NCBI GenBank assembly: GCA_900544865.1
Contig: UQXA01000009.1
Span: 1-64,000, forward strand
Direction of reading: 5' to 3'
Length of the DNA stretch: 64,000 nucleotides
Origin: an uncultured Collinsella sp.
GTDB taxonomy: Bacteria; Actinomycetota; Coriobacteriia; Coriobacteriales; Coriobacteriaceae
Positions 8,304 through 16,387 of this stretch are shown piece after piece. The translations under genes and the position numbers were made by a program. The notes under the pieces were generated by a model. The model did no database searches, was not told the DNA's origin, and was given only the letters and a program-made list of their open reading frames with translations. Position 1 is the stretch's first letter; the number at the start of each line of letters is the position of its first letter.

Positions 8304-10163
8304 ATGGCGATTCTTTTGGGGTGCGATTCCGTCAGCCTAGAGTTTCCCACCAAGCATATTTTCGATAGCGTTACGCTCGGCGTGGGCGAGGGCGACCGCA
8401 TTGGTATTGTCGGTAAAAACGGCGACGGTAAGTCGACGCTGCTGAGCGTGCTCGCCGGCACGTTGGAGCCCGACGACGGCCGCGTGACGCACCGTCGCGG
8501 CACCACGATCGGTCTACTCGGCCAAAAGGACCAGCTGGTCGATACCGACACCGTGCATCATGCCGTTGTGGGTGACGTCCCCGAGTACGAGTGGGCGTCG
8601 AGCCCCCGCACGCGCCAGATTCTGGCCGGCCTTATTAGCGATGTGCCCTGGGAGGGCACGGTGGGCGAGCTTTCGGGCGGCCAGCGCCGTCGCGTGGACC
8701 TCGCGCGCCTGCTGATCGGCGACTACGACGTGCTCATGCTCGACGAGCCCACCAATCACCTGGACATGCGCACCATCAACTGGCTCGCGCGTCACTTAAA
8801 GGCCCGCTGGCAGCGCGGCCAGGGCGCGATGCTCGTGGTCACGCACGACCGCTGGTTCTTGGACGAGGTCTGCACCAGTATGTGGGAGGTCCACGACGGC
8901 CAGGTCGATCCCTTCGAGGGCGGCTACTCCGCATATATCCTGCAGCGCGTGGAGCGCGACCGCATGGCCGCGGTTACCGAGGAGCGCCGTCGCAACATGG
9001 CGCGCAAGGAGCTCGCGTGGCTGAGCCGCGGCGCCCAGGCGCGTTCCACTAAGCCCAAGTTTCGCGTTGATGCCGCTCGCGAGCTGATTGCCGACGTGCC
9101 GCCCGTGCGTGACGAGCTGGAGCTCAAGCGCCTGGCCGTGAGCCGCCTGGGCAAGCAGGTTATCGACGTGGTCGACGTGGACGCCGGCTATGCGGATGCC
9201 GATGGCGCGCCCAAGCAGGTACTCTCCGACGTGACCTGGCTCATTGGTGCGGGCGACCGCTATGGTCTTTTGGGCGAGAATGGCGCTGGCAAGTCGACGC
9301 TGCTTGATGTGATCCAGGGCAAAATTGCGCCCACGCGCGGCCGCGTGAAGATTGGCCAGACAGTGCGCTTTGGCGTGCTGTCGCAGCAGCTCGAGGAGCT
9401 CGAACCCTACATGGGCGACACGATCCGAGAGGTGCTCAGCAACTATAAGAAGTACTACGTCATCGACGGCAAGGAGACTTCGCCCGAGAAGCTCTGCGAG
9501 CGTCTGGGCTTTACGACGCAGCAGCTCTGGAGTCGCATCGGCGATCTTTCGGGCGGCCAGCGCCGTCGCCTGTCGCTGCTACTGACAATCCTGGACGAGC
9601 CCAACGTGCTCATCCTGGACGAGCCCGGCAACGACCTGGATACCGACATGCTGGCGATTGTCGAGGATCTGCTCGACGGCTGGCCCGGCACGCTGATCCT
9701 GGTGACGCACGACCGCTTTTTGATGGAGCGCGTGACCGACCAGCAGTGGGCGCTGCTCGACGGCCACCTGACGCATATGCCCGGTGGCGTGGACCAGTAC
9801 CTGCGCCTGTGCAACGCCACCGCCGAGGGCGAGCCCGTGGGCGCGCCGAGCGCCAAGACCGGCACGTTTGACACCGGTGCCGCGGCAGCTGCGGCCGAAA
9901 AGCCCAAGTCGAGCGGTCAGCCCAACGGCCTGTCCAACGCCGAGCGCCAGAAGCTCCGCCGCGAGGTGAGTTCGCTCGAGCGCAAGATGGAGACGCAGCG
10001 CGCCCGCGTTGAGGAGGCCGAGGCAGCAATGGCCCAAGTCGATCCCACCAACTACACGGCGCTCGGCGAGCAGCAGGCAAAGATCGACGAGGCTCACGCC
10101 GCCATGGACGAGCTGGAGATGGCGTGGCTCGAGGCGAGCGAAAAGCTCGAGGGCGAGGAGTAG
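8304..10163 (+). CDS. ABC-F family ATPase (translation factor type)
   Basis: This 619-residue soluble protein has two ABC domains and no membrane segments. First domain: Walker A GKNGDGKST, signature LSGGQRRRVDLARLL, Walker B VLMLDEPTNHLD. Second: GENGAGKST, LSGGQRRRLSLL, LILDEPGNDLD. An arginine-rich linker (RRRNMARKELAWLSRG) joins them, and an alanine/proline linker leads to a C-terminal coiled coil (about 560-619). This matches Uup/EttA-like ABC-F proteins acting at the ribosomal E site. Antibiotic resistance is possible but not indicated. ATG 8304 follows AAGGAG. The downstream phosphatase is 6 bases away. Confidence 0.88.
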   Translation: MAILLGCDSVSLEFPTKHIFDSVTLGVGEGDRIGIVGKNGDGKSTLLSVLAGTLEPDDGRVTHRRGTTIGLLGQKDQLVDTDTVHHAVVGDVPEYEWASSPRTRQILAGLISDVPWEGTVGELSGGQRRRVDLARLLIGDYDVLMLDEPTNHLDMRTINWLARHLKARWQRGQGAMLVVTHDRWFLDEVCTSMWEVHDGQVDPFEGGYSAYILQRVERDRMAAVTEERRRNMARKELAWLSRGAQARSTKPKFRVDAARELIADVPPVRDELELKRLAVSRLGKQVIDVVDVDAGYADADGAPKQVLSDVTWLIGAGDRYGLLGENGAGKSTLLDVIQGKIAPTRGRVKIGQTVRFGVLSQQLEELEPYMGDTIREVLSNYKKYYVIDGKETSPEKLCERLGFTTQQLWSRIGDLSGGQRRRLSLLLTILDEPNVLILDEPGNDLDTDMLAIVEDLLDGWPGTLILVTHDRFLMERVTDQQWALLDGHLTHMPGGVDQYLRLCNATAEGEPVGAPSAKTGTFDTGAAAAAAEKPKSSGQPNGLSNAERQKLRREVSSLERKMETQRARVEEAEAAMAQVDPTNYTALGEQQAKIDEAHAAMDELEMAWLEASEKLEGEE

Positions 10164-10169
10164 ACGAGG

Positions 10170-10940
10170 ATGATCAAAGCCGCGTTTTTCGATATCGACG
10201 GCACGCTGCTGAGCTTTAAGACCCACCGGATTCCGGCGTCGGCGCAGCAGGTGCTCGACAGCTTTCACGAGCAGGGGATCGCATGCGTGATCGCCACGGG
10301 TCGCCCGACCTGCCAGATGCCGGACTGGCTGTTCGACCTGGGCTGGGATGCGTACATTACGCTCTCGGGTCAGCACTGTTTTGATGCCGAGGGGGTTTAC
10401 CGCAGCTGTCCGATCGATCCGGACGACGTTGCGGTGATTGTGGACCAGGTGGCGCAGGGGCGCTATGACTCGCTGTGCATGCAGGGCGAGAACTCGTTTG
10501 TGAACCGCCTGTCCGAGCGCGTGGTGACGGCTGGCAGCAACGCGGGAATCGTCTACCACGAGGAGCCGTTTGAGCACGCCTTTGACGCACCGGTCTACCA
10601 GTTCTGCGCCTTTGTGGACCCGGCCGACGAACATATCGTGACCGACGCCGTGTCGCATTCGCTCACCACGCGCTGGTGCGACCTGTTCTGCGACATTATT
10701 CCCGCTAACGGCGGCAAGGACCTGGGCGTGGCGGCGACGCTCGAGCGGCTTGGTATCGACGCGAGCGAGGCGATTGCCTTTGGCGACGGCGAGAACGACC
10801 TGTCGATGTTTGCCGCCGTGGGCACGAGTGTGGCCATGGGCAACGCACAGGACACGGTGAAAGCTGCGGCGACCTATGTGACGACTGCCGTGGACGACGA
10901 CGGCATCTACAACGCCGCGAAGCACTTTGGATTGATGTAA
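10170..10940 (+). CDS. Cof-type HAD phosphatase
   Basis: Motif I is FFDIDGTLLSF at the N-terminus. NGGKDLGV with a later AFGDGENDLSMF supplies the catalytic lysine region and motifs III-IV of Cof/type IIB HAD enzymes, which remove phosphate from sugars, nucleotides or cofactors. The 256 residues match the family. It probably shares a transcript with the ABC-F gene; the 6-base gap and GACGAGGATG context support coupling. Substrate is unknown. Confidence 0.85.
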   Translation: MIKAAFFDIDGTLLSFKTHRIPASAQQVLDSFHEQGIACVIATGRPTCQMPDWLFDLGWDAYITLSGQHCFDAEGVYRSCPIDPDDVAVIVDQVAQGRYDSLCMQGENSFVNRLSERVVTAGSNAGIVYHEEPFEHAFDAPVYQFCAFVDPADEHIVTDAVSHSLTTRWCDLFCDIIPANGGKDLGVAATLERLGIDASEAIAFGDGENDLSMFAAVGTSVAMGNAQDTVKAAATYVTTAVDDDGIYNAAKHFGLM

Positions 10941-11020
10941 CTGCGGGCCGGCACCTGGCACCTGGGGACACTCCTTGCGGGGCGTCCCCATTTTGTTTTC
11001 GTCCCGCACGTTTTGTGAAA

Positions 11021-11082
11021 CACGGCTAACTTTTAGGCAAAGTAGTAAGACATGGGCAACTTTTGCGGTAAAGTTAGCCGTG
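11021..11082. promoter_or_regulatory. Putative metalloregulator operators before DtxR-like gene
   Basis: CACGGCTAACTTT (11021-11033) recurs inverted and exact at 11070-11082. Each half is itself part of a looser dyad: GGCTAACTTTtaggcAAAGT at the left and GGCAACTTTtgcggtAAAGTTAGCC (11056-11080) at the right. The GGCTAAC core is like actinobacterial DtxR/IdeR boxes. Position 45-105 bases before the regulator start suggests autoregulation. Confidence 0.5.
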
Positions 11083-11127
11083 GAAAGTATCCAAAGGCTA
11101 ACTAGCAATCATCGCGAAAGGCGGCCC

Positions 11128-11505
11128 ATGGCCCTACGTGAATCCGGAGAAGACTATCTCGAATCGATCTACGTTCTGTCGGAACGCCAGGGCATCGTGC
11201 GCTCGATCGACGTTGCGGAGTACCTCGGCGTAACCAAGGCGAGCGTTTCCAAGGCCATGGCGACGCTGGAAAGCAACGGCTATGTCGAAATGGGCAAGCG
11301 CGACGTTCATCTGACGGAGCGTGGTCTGGAGGTCGCTCGCCAAATGTGGGAGCGTCACTGCTTTTTCGTGGGGCTGCTGGAGGATGCGGGTGTTTCGGCT
11401 GAGGTCGCGTCGCAAGAGGGCTGCCACATGGAGCACTGCCTGAGCGAGGAGAGCTTTGAGAAGCTAAGGGCGATGTTGGGCCGGGACAGCGACCGGGACC
11501 AGTAG
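11128..11505 (+). CDS. DtxR/MntR family metal-dependent regulator
   Basis: The N-terminus reads SGEDYLESIYVLSE, then a winged helix with a recognition helix in GVTKASVSKAMATLESNGYVEM, and a dimerisation part with the metal-ligand pattern ERHCFFVGLLEDAGV ... EGCHMEHCLSEESF. This fits MntR/IdeR-type repressors, which sense Mn or Fe. At 125 residues it lacks the C-terminal SH3-like domain of DtxR and is closer to MntR in size. ATG 11128 follows GAAAGG. Dyads upstream suggest self-control. The target transporter is not adjacent, unless it is the divergent metal genes downstream. Confidence 0.85.
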   Translation: MALRESGEDYLESIYVLSERQGIVRSIDVAEYLGVTKASVSKAMATLESNGYVEMGKRDVHLTERGLEVARQMWERHCFFVGLLEDAGVSAEVASQEGCHMEHCLSEESFEKLRAMLGRDSDRDQ

Positions 11506-11583
11506 CCCCGCCAACTAAGTTCAACTCAGACAAGGAACCCCGCCAGCAAGCGATGCCCAAGAACCGCCAGCAACGTCATCGCA

Positions 11584-11710
11584 GGCCGGGACCGGGCTTG
11601 GTTTTGAAAACACTCCGCAGTGCGAGGCCCGCCTTTCCGTTGCTCCGCAGGAGCAGGAAAGACGGGCCTCATGCGCGAGGACGTTTTCAAAACCAAGCCC
11701 GGTCCCGGCC
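11584..11710. repeat. 127-base nested inverted repeat between convergent genes
   Basis: The outer arms are 28 bp and perfect: 11584-11611 (beginning GGCCGGGACCGGG) and 11683-11710. Inside, GAGGCCCGCCTTTCC (11624-11638) pairs with 11656-11670 with one mismatch, and TGCTCC pairs with GGAGCA at the tip (11641-11655). It sits between the regulator and the convergent P-type ATPase. It may act as a bidirectional terminator or be a miniature palindromic insertion. No T-run follows either arm. Confidence 0.8.
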
Positions 11711-11726
11711 GGACAGCCCACGAACG

Positions 11727-13679
11727 CTACAGGTTCTTGACACCCATCGCGCGCATGGCGTTCAGGATGGCGATGATCGCCACACCCACATCGCCGAACA
11801 CGGCAAGCCACATGTTGGCGATGCCCAGTGCCGCAAGCACCAGAATCAGCAACTTAATGCCCAGCGCAAAGATGATGTTCTGCCAAACAATCGACATGGT
11901 CTTGCGCGCCACGCGGATCGCGCGGGAGATGTTGGACGGTTTGTCGTCCATGAGCACCACGTCGGCGGCCTCAATCGTGGCGTCGGAACCCATAGCGCCC
12001 ATGGCAATGCCAACGTCTGCGCGGGTGAGCACAGGCGCATCGTTGATGCCGTCGCCGACAAAGGCGAGCTTGCCCTTGCCACTCTCGGTTGCAAGCAGCG
12101 CCTCGACGCGCTCGACCTTATCGCCCGGCAGCAGCTGCGCGTGGAACTCGTCGAGACTGAGTTGCTTGGCCACAGACGCCGCAACCTCCTCGCGGTCGCC
12201 CGTGAGCATGACGGTGCGCTTGACACCGGCGGCGTGCAGGTCGCGAATCGTTTGCTCAGCATCGGCCTTGACGGTGTCTGCAATCACGATGTGGCCGGCG
12301 TACACGCCATCAACGAGCACATGCAGAATCGTTCCGATGACCTCGCAATCGGGCGCTTCGACTCCGGCCGCGGCGAGCATCTTTGCGTTGCCAACGACGA
12401 CGTGCTTGCCGTCGATGGTTGCCGTCACGCCATGGCCCGCGTCGTTGGTGGAGTCGCTTACGCGCTTGGGGTCGACCTCGCCCTGGTAGGCGACACGTAC
12501 GGACTGCGCGATGGGGTGATCGGAGAACGACTCAGCAAGGGCTGCGACTTCGAGCAACGACTGCTCGGTATAGCCGGCCTCGGGGTGTACCGCGACCACC
12601 GAGAACGTGCCGTTGGTGAGGGTGCCCGTCTTGTCAAAGACGACGGTGTCCACGTCGGCGAGCGTCTCGAGGTAGTTAGAACCCTTGATGAGAACGCCCA
12701 GCTTGGACGCGCCGCCGATGCCGCCAAAAAAACTGAGCGGCACGCTGATCACCAACGCGCACGGGCAGCTGACGACCAAGAAGGTCAGGCCGCGCAGAAT
12801 CCAGTCGGACCAGGCACCGGTGACCAGGCCACCGCCGAGCGCGAGCACCGCGGCAGCGCCGGTGACGGCGGGCGTGTAGATGCGGGCAAAGCGCGTGATG
12901 AAGTTCTCGGTGCGTGCCTTCTTTTCGCTGGCATTCTCCACGAGTTCCAGGACGCGTGCGACGGTGGACTCGCCAAAGGGCTTGGTGGTGCGCACGTGGA
13001 TGAGCCCCGTCATGTTGATGCAGCCGCTGATGATATCGTCTCCGGTTTTGGCCGGGCGGGGGACCGACTCACCGGTAAGGGCGGCGGTGTCGAGCTGGGT
13101 TTCGCCCTCGACGATGACGCCGTCGATAGGCACGCGCTCACCGGGCTTGACCACGATCACGGTGCCGACGGCGATGTCATCGGGGAAGATCTGCTCGAGT
13201 GTGCCGTCGGGCTGCTCGACGTTAGCGTAGTCGGGCGCGATGTCCATCATGGCACTGATCGACTTGCGGCTCTTGCCCACGGCGTACGCCTGAAACAGCT
13301 CGCCGACCTGGTAGAACAGCATGACGGCGGCGCCTTCGGCCATGTGCGGGTCGGTATCGGGGAAGAGCACCATGGCAAACGCGCCGATGGTCGCGACGGC
13401 CATGAGGAAGCTCTCGTCGAAGGCCTTGCCGCGGCGGATGTTATTGAATGCCTTTTGCAGTACGTCGTAGCCGGCAATCAAAAACGGCACGAGGAACAGC
13501 ACAAAGCTGGCGTAGATGTCGCCCGGGGTGCCGAATGCGGCGGTAAGGGTACCGAGCTCGTCGAGGACGTACACCACGGCAAAAATGCCCAGCGCTACCA
13601 GGATGCGGTTGCGCTTATGCTCGAGTGATTCTTTTTTCTTGCGCTTCTTCTTTTTCTTTTCGGGGTCGGCGGTGGCCAT
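11727..13679 (-). CDS. Heavy-metal-translocating P1B-type ATPase (Zn/Cd/Pb type)
   Basis: This 650-residue pump shows TGES (actuator), SCPCALVIS in the transmembrane metal site (about residue 300), VFDKTGTLTNG with the phosphorylated Asp (about 346), an HP motif (SDHPIAQSV) and GDGINDAPVL. The CPC site and the C-terminal helix suit ZntA/CadA-like export of divalent metals. The N-terminus lacks a fused HMA domain and instead has a run of lysines (KKKKKKRKKK). A stand-alone HMA protein lies upstream in the same direction. ATG 13679 follows GGGAGG. An ArsR-type site sits just before it, so metal-induced control is likely. Confidence 0.9.
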   Translation of the reverse strand: MATADPEKKKKKRKKKESLEHKRNRILVALGIFAVVYVLDELGTLTAAFGTPGDIYASFVLFLVPFLIAGYDVLQKAFNNIRRGKAFDESFLMAVATIGAFAMVLFPDTDPHMAEGAAVMLFYQVGELFQAYAVGKSRKSISAMMDIAPDYANVEQPDGTLEQIFPDDIAVGTVIVVKPGERVPIDGVIVEGETQLDTAALTGESVPRPAKTGDDIISGCINMTGLIHVRTTKPFGESTVARVLELVENASEKKARTENFITRFARIYTPAVTGAAAVLALGGGLVTGAWSDWILRGLTFLVVSCPCALVISVPLSFFGGIGGASKLGVLIKGSNYLETLADVDTVVFDKTGTLTNGTFSVVAVHPEAGYTEQSLLEVAALAESFSDHPIAQSVRVAYQGEVDPKRVSDSTNDAGHGVTATIDGKHVVVGNAKMLAAAGVEAPDCEVIGTILHVLVDGVYAGHIVIADTVKADAEQTIRDLHAAGVKRTVMLTGDREEVAASVAKQLSLDEFHAQLLPGDKVERVEALLATESGKGKLAFVGDGINDAPVLTRADVGIAMGAMGSDATIEAADVVLMDDKPSNISRAIRVARKTMSIVWQNIIFALGIKLLILVLAALGIANMWLAVFGDVGVAIIAILNAMRAMGVKNL

Positions 13680-13702
13680 GACTCGTATCCTCCCATTTGA
13701 AT

Positions 13703-13722
13703 GTATGAACATTCGCTCATAT
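13703..13722. promoter_or_regulatory. ArsR/SmtB-type operator half site before P-type ATPase
   Basis: GTATGAACATTCGCTCATAT matches, with few changes, the sites at 14440-14457 and 14479-14496 upstream of the ArsR-family gene. It lies 24-43 bases before the ATPase start on the minus strand. Confidence 0.6.
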
Positions 13723-13779
13723 AATTTCGCGAGCAAAGGCCGCAGCAAGCGCGGCCTTGCAGGTTGGCGTAAACCTTGG

Positions 13780-13998
13780 CTAGAGAATGATCTCGCAGTC
13801 CGGCTCGGCGTCGGCGGTGAACTCCACAACGCGGTCGAGGACCTCGTCGAACTCGGCGTCATCGGCCTCGAGCGTCAACTTCTGGGTCATAAAGTTGACC
13901 GAAACGGATTTGACGCCCTCGAGCTTGGCCAACTCGTCCTGAAGCTCGCGCGCACAGTTGGCGCAATCGATCTCATCGAGCTTGTACTGCTTTTTCAT
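13780..13998 (-). CDS. Heavy-metal-associated (HMA) domain protein
   Basis: The 72 residues form one ferredoxin-like HMA domain with the metal motif in EIDCANCARELQDEL (CxxC) and GVKSVSVNFMTQKLTLE. Such domains bind Zn, Cd or Cu and pass it to a P1B ATPase. Here it replaces the N-terminal domain missing from the ATPase encoded 100 bases downstream. The acidic residue before CxxC (D-C-x-x-C) is common in Zn/Cd/Pb-type domains. GGAAAGGAA precedes the start. It probably shares the ArsR-controlled transcript. Confidence 0.85.
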   Translation of the reverse strand: MKKQYKLDEIDCANCARELQDELAKLEGVKSVSVNFMTQKLTLEADDAEFDEVLDRVVEFTADAEPDCEIIL

Positions 13999-14060
13999 GG
14001 TGGGTTCCTTTCCCGTTTTTGCGGCTTGGGTGCAGGCCGCGCTGGTACCGTGGTTGGTTG

Positions 14061-14426
14061 CTATTCGCAGATATGGCTCATGCCCTGGTTGAGCATGGTG
14101 TAGACGTGGTCGTCGGCGAGCGAGTAGAGGATATTGCGCCCGTCGCGCCGGAATTTAACCAGGTGCGACTGCTTGAGTGTGCGCAGCTGGTGCGACACCG
14201 CGGACTGCGAGGTTTCGGTCGCTTCGGCGATGTCTGCCACGCAGAGCTCGCGGCCCATGAGGGCGTAAAGGATCTTGATACGCGTGGTGTCGCTGAAGAC
14301 CTTGAACAGGTCGGCGAGGTCGTAGAGAAGCTCCTCGTCGGGAAGGTCCTCGGGCGAGCAGGTGGTGGGGATCACTGGCTCGGTGGCCTCGGTGTCGGGT
14401 TTCGTTTCATCAACGCGGATGCTCAT
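14061..14426 (-). CDS. ArsR/SmtB family metal-sensing repressor
   Basis: This 121-residue winged-helix protein has FKVFSDTTRIKILYAL, then ELCVADIAEATETSQSAVSHQLRTLK (recognition helix). It ends in a helix with DDHVYTMLNQGMSHICE, which keeps the D-x-H ... H-xx-E set of the alpha-5 zinc site in SmtB/CzrA-type sensors. Metal binding should release it from DNA. The single Cys of ELCV resembles CadC, and a further Cys lies near the N-terminus (TTCSPEDL), so a second site is possible. GAAAGGAT precedes the start. It heads the HMA-ATPase cluster. Confidence 0.92.
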   Translation of the reverse strand: MSIRVDETKPDTEATEPVIPTTCSPEDLPDEELLYDLADLFKVFSDTTRIKILYALMGRELCVADIAEATETSQSAVSHQLRTLKQSHLVKFRRDGRNILYSLADDHVYTMLNQGMSHICE

Positions 14427-14439
14427 TGCAATATCCTTT

Positions 14440-14496
14440 CATATGAACATACGCTCAAATAACTTACTTCCGATTATATGAGCGTATGTTCATATG
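14440..14496. promoter_or_regulatory. Operator pair of the ArsR-family repressor
   Basis: CATATGAACATACGCTCA (14440-14457) and its exact inverse (14479-14496) are separated by 21 bases, immediately upstream of the repressor gene. The ATATGAAC...GTTCATAT pattern resembles SmtB/CzrA sites. A third copy lies before the ATPase at 13703, which supports a small regulon made of this cluster. Confidence 0.8.
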
Positions 14497-14845
14497 TCAA
14501 TAACGTTTAAGTAATTCATCGCACAAAATGATGGGGAATAGTGGACGAGATTCCGGATTGAGCGGTTTTGATAGTCGATGCCGAGGTGGGTGCCCCCGCG
14601 CCGTGCAAAAATTGGAGTATTCTGCAACTATAGGGGGTCTGTTTATCTATTTCGGGCCAAATAAAGCCGCTCAAGAGTTATCCAAGGGCGGTAAACAGAT
14701 AAGATCTTCCTCAAGTGTTGCCTAACGTTCCCGTTCGATAGCGTCTTTGTTTCTCATTTGGATTAACTTGTGGGTGCTGGAGGGCCGACCCTGCTGAATA
14801 CTCGCAATTTTGCACATCGCTAGGGTACCCACCTTGTTAGCCGGT
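14497..14845. other. Intergenic stretch without a recognised gene
   Basis: This gap lies between the divergent ArsR promoter and the convergently placed end of the nuclease-like gene. Composition becomes AT-richer. Open frames here (for example 14528-14725, +) have no start signal or protein-like pattern. I see no RNA gene. Confidence 0.5.
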
Positions 14846-16036
14846 CTAGCTTCCGGCCCCGAAGATCCTGCCCTCGGGCGCGAGGCTGCTTGTTTGGGCA
14901 AATGATGGGCTGTCGGATTCGACTGTCTGCATGTCATCGATTGCTGTAACTTCATTAATTGTCGGGTCATCCAGCGTGATGCCTTCGAGTGTTGCTTTTT
15001 CGAGGTCGATTCGTTGGCGCTCTTCGGAATCCTGGCGAAGCTGCTTCTGAATTCGCCTTTTCTCTTCTATAAACCTTCTGAGCACAAACTGTCTCAGGTC
15101 CTCTTGCATGATTTGAAAGTCTTTTGGTAGACGCGAGGGGCGTACGCCCTCTTTCCGCTGGATTGCTTCCATGACCCTAACGAAAGAGCTGGCATGCATA
15201 AAGGAATAACGGCTGACGGTGATGATTCCGTATCCCATGGACGCAAGCGCATTCTTGCGTTCCTCATCGATGGCGCGGTCTTCTTCCGCGTCATGATAAA
15301 AACCGTTGTATTCAATGTCTGTGCGAGATTTCTTTAGATACGCATCCATAAAGAACTTTTTGCGTCTCGTGAGATTCTTTGCGGCGGCGGTGACCTGCAC
15401 CTCGTAATCGGTCTCAATTCCCCTAATACCAAGCCCTCCTTCGCTTTTGGGCAGCGTTAGCATCATGACAAATGCCGTTTCCATGGGAGACCGGCATCCG
15501 CCGCGTACACATTGGATCGCCTTTCGGGCAAGGGCCAAACCGTCGCATCTGGTAATGGAATTAAAGAACTGCTTTAACCTCTCGGTCGAGGTGAGCGCGA
15601 AACGCTCGTTATAAGAGGTGGAAGAGCCGGTTCCAAGGGAGTAAGCGCTGCACAATTCAAAGTAGTACTCCACCAGTTCGCGAAAAGGGAGATAGGTGGC
15701 GGCTTGAAGTGCGCAAAGCTCAACGCCAACAATGAAGATGCCATCTTTGAGCTCTATAAAGCGTGAGTTCGAGAATCGTTTTGACGAAACGTGGCATTGA
15801 CAGTTCATTGCATAGCGCGCATTCCTGCGATCAAACACCATCACCTCGAGGGAATCATTTGCGCCGAGGGAAACATCATGTTTGGTGAGCCATTCTGCGG
15901 CTGCGTCAAGGAGCGTTCCGGTGGGACATGATCCGTAAATCGCGGCAGGGTTACAGGACTCGATGCCTTTCGCAGACACCGAATGCACGGCCTGGTAGAC
16001 CGCTTTTGCAGTGGTATGTGACAATACGATACTCAT
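14846..16036 (-). CDS. Uncharacterised protein with DUF559/Vsr-like nuclease pattern
   Basis: This 396-residue protein is not assigned to a named gene. A central SPMETAFVMMLTLP segment (a Glu-bearing helix) is followed by FFMDAYLKKSRTDIEYNGFYH, then EERKNALASMGYGIITVSRYSFMH. The D...(x)n...IEY-G spacing and the following 'ER+..L...G+..+.+S' resemble PD-(D/E)xK folds of DUF559/Vsr type, also seen in AbiEi-like proteins. The N-terminal 190 residues have several Cys and His. The C-terminal 100 residues are a charged coiled coil. GC is lower than in neighbours, and no clear RBS is seen, both consistent with acquisition. Function unknown; a defence or toxin role is only inference. Confidence 0.6.
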   Translation of the reverse strand: MSIVLSHTTAKAVYQAVHSVSAKGIESCNPAAIYGSCPTGTLLDAAAEWLTKHDVSLGANDSLEVMVFDRRNARYAMNCQCHVSSKRFSNSRFIELKDGIFIVGVELCALQAATYLPFRELVEYYFELCSAYSLGTGSSTSYNERFALTSTERLKQFFNSITRCDGLALARKAIQCVRGGCRSPMETAFVMMLTLPKSEGGLGIRGIETDYEVQVTAAAKNLTRRKKFFMDAYLKKSRTDIEYNGFYHDAEEDRAIDEERKNALASMGYGIITVSRYSFMHASSFVRVMEAIQRKEGVRPSRLPKDFQIMQEDLRQFVLRRFIEEKRRIQKQLRQDSEERQRIDLEKATLEGITLDDPTINEVTAIDDMQTVESDSPSFAQTSSLAPEGRIFGAGS

Positions 16037-16387
16037 GGTATATATCGTGTCAGCTAATGCCGTGTTGATGGCGCTGAGTGAAAAAGTCGTTTTAGAGGTC
16101 TAACCAAATGCTGTCCAAAAGCTTGACGCAATTATGAGTTGGTATGCCCTAAATAAAAGTTTTCGCAGCTTAGCTATAGCATATAACTACTCAATTGCTG
16201 CACATTTGATTGTGATGCATCACCATTCGACAACGAATTACGTGTCGGGAATTGGCCAAAATCGTTCAAAATGAGGGTTCAGAATTTGTGATGGCAGATC
16301 TATCTGTGGAATGTAGGGCGGCCCCGCTGCGGGGTTTTCCGCTGCGAGGCCGCTCGTGATCTACGCCGGAGTTTGTCGTAGACGTTT
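16037..16387. other. AT-rich intergenic stretch
   Basis: This gap separates the nuclease-like gene from the exonuclease gene. It is AT-rich up to about 16290, then becomes GC-rich with GGCCCCGCTGCGGGG near 16320, a short hairpin close to the end of the exonuclease gene. No open frame looks coding. Confidence 0.4.

Noticed and set aside
9579..11108. Minus-strand frame across the ABC-F end and Cof phosphatase
   Set aside because: It covers two well-supported plus-strand genes and has no recognisable domain.
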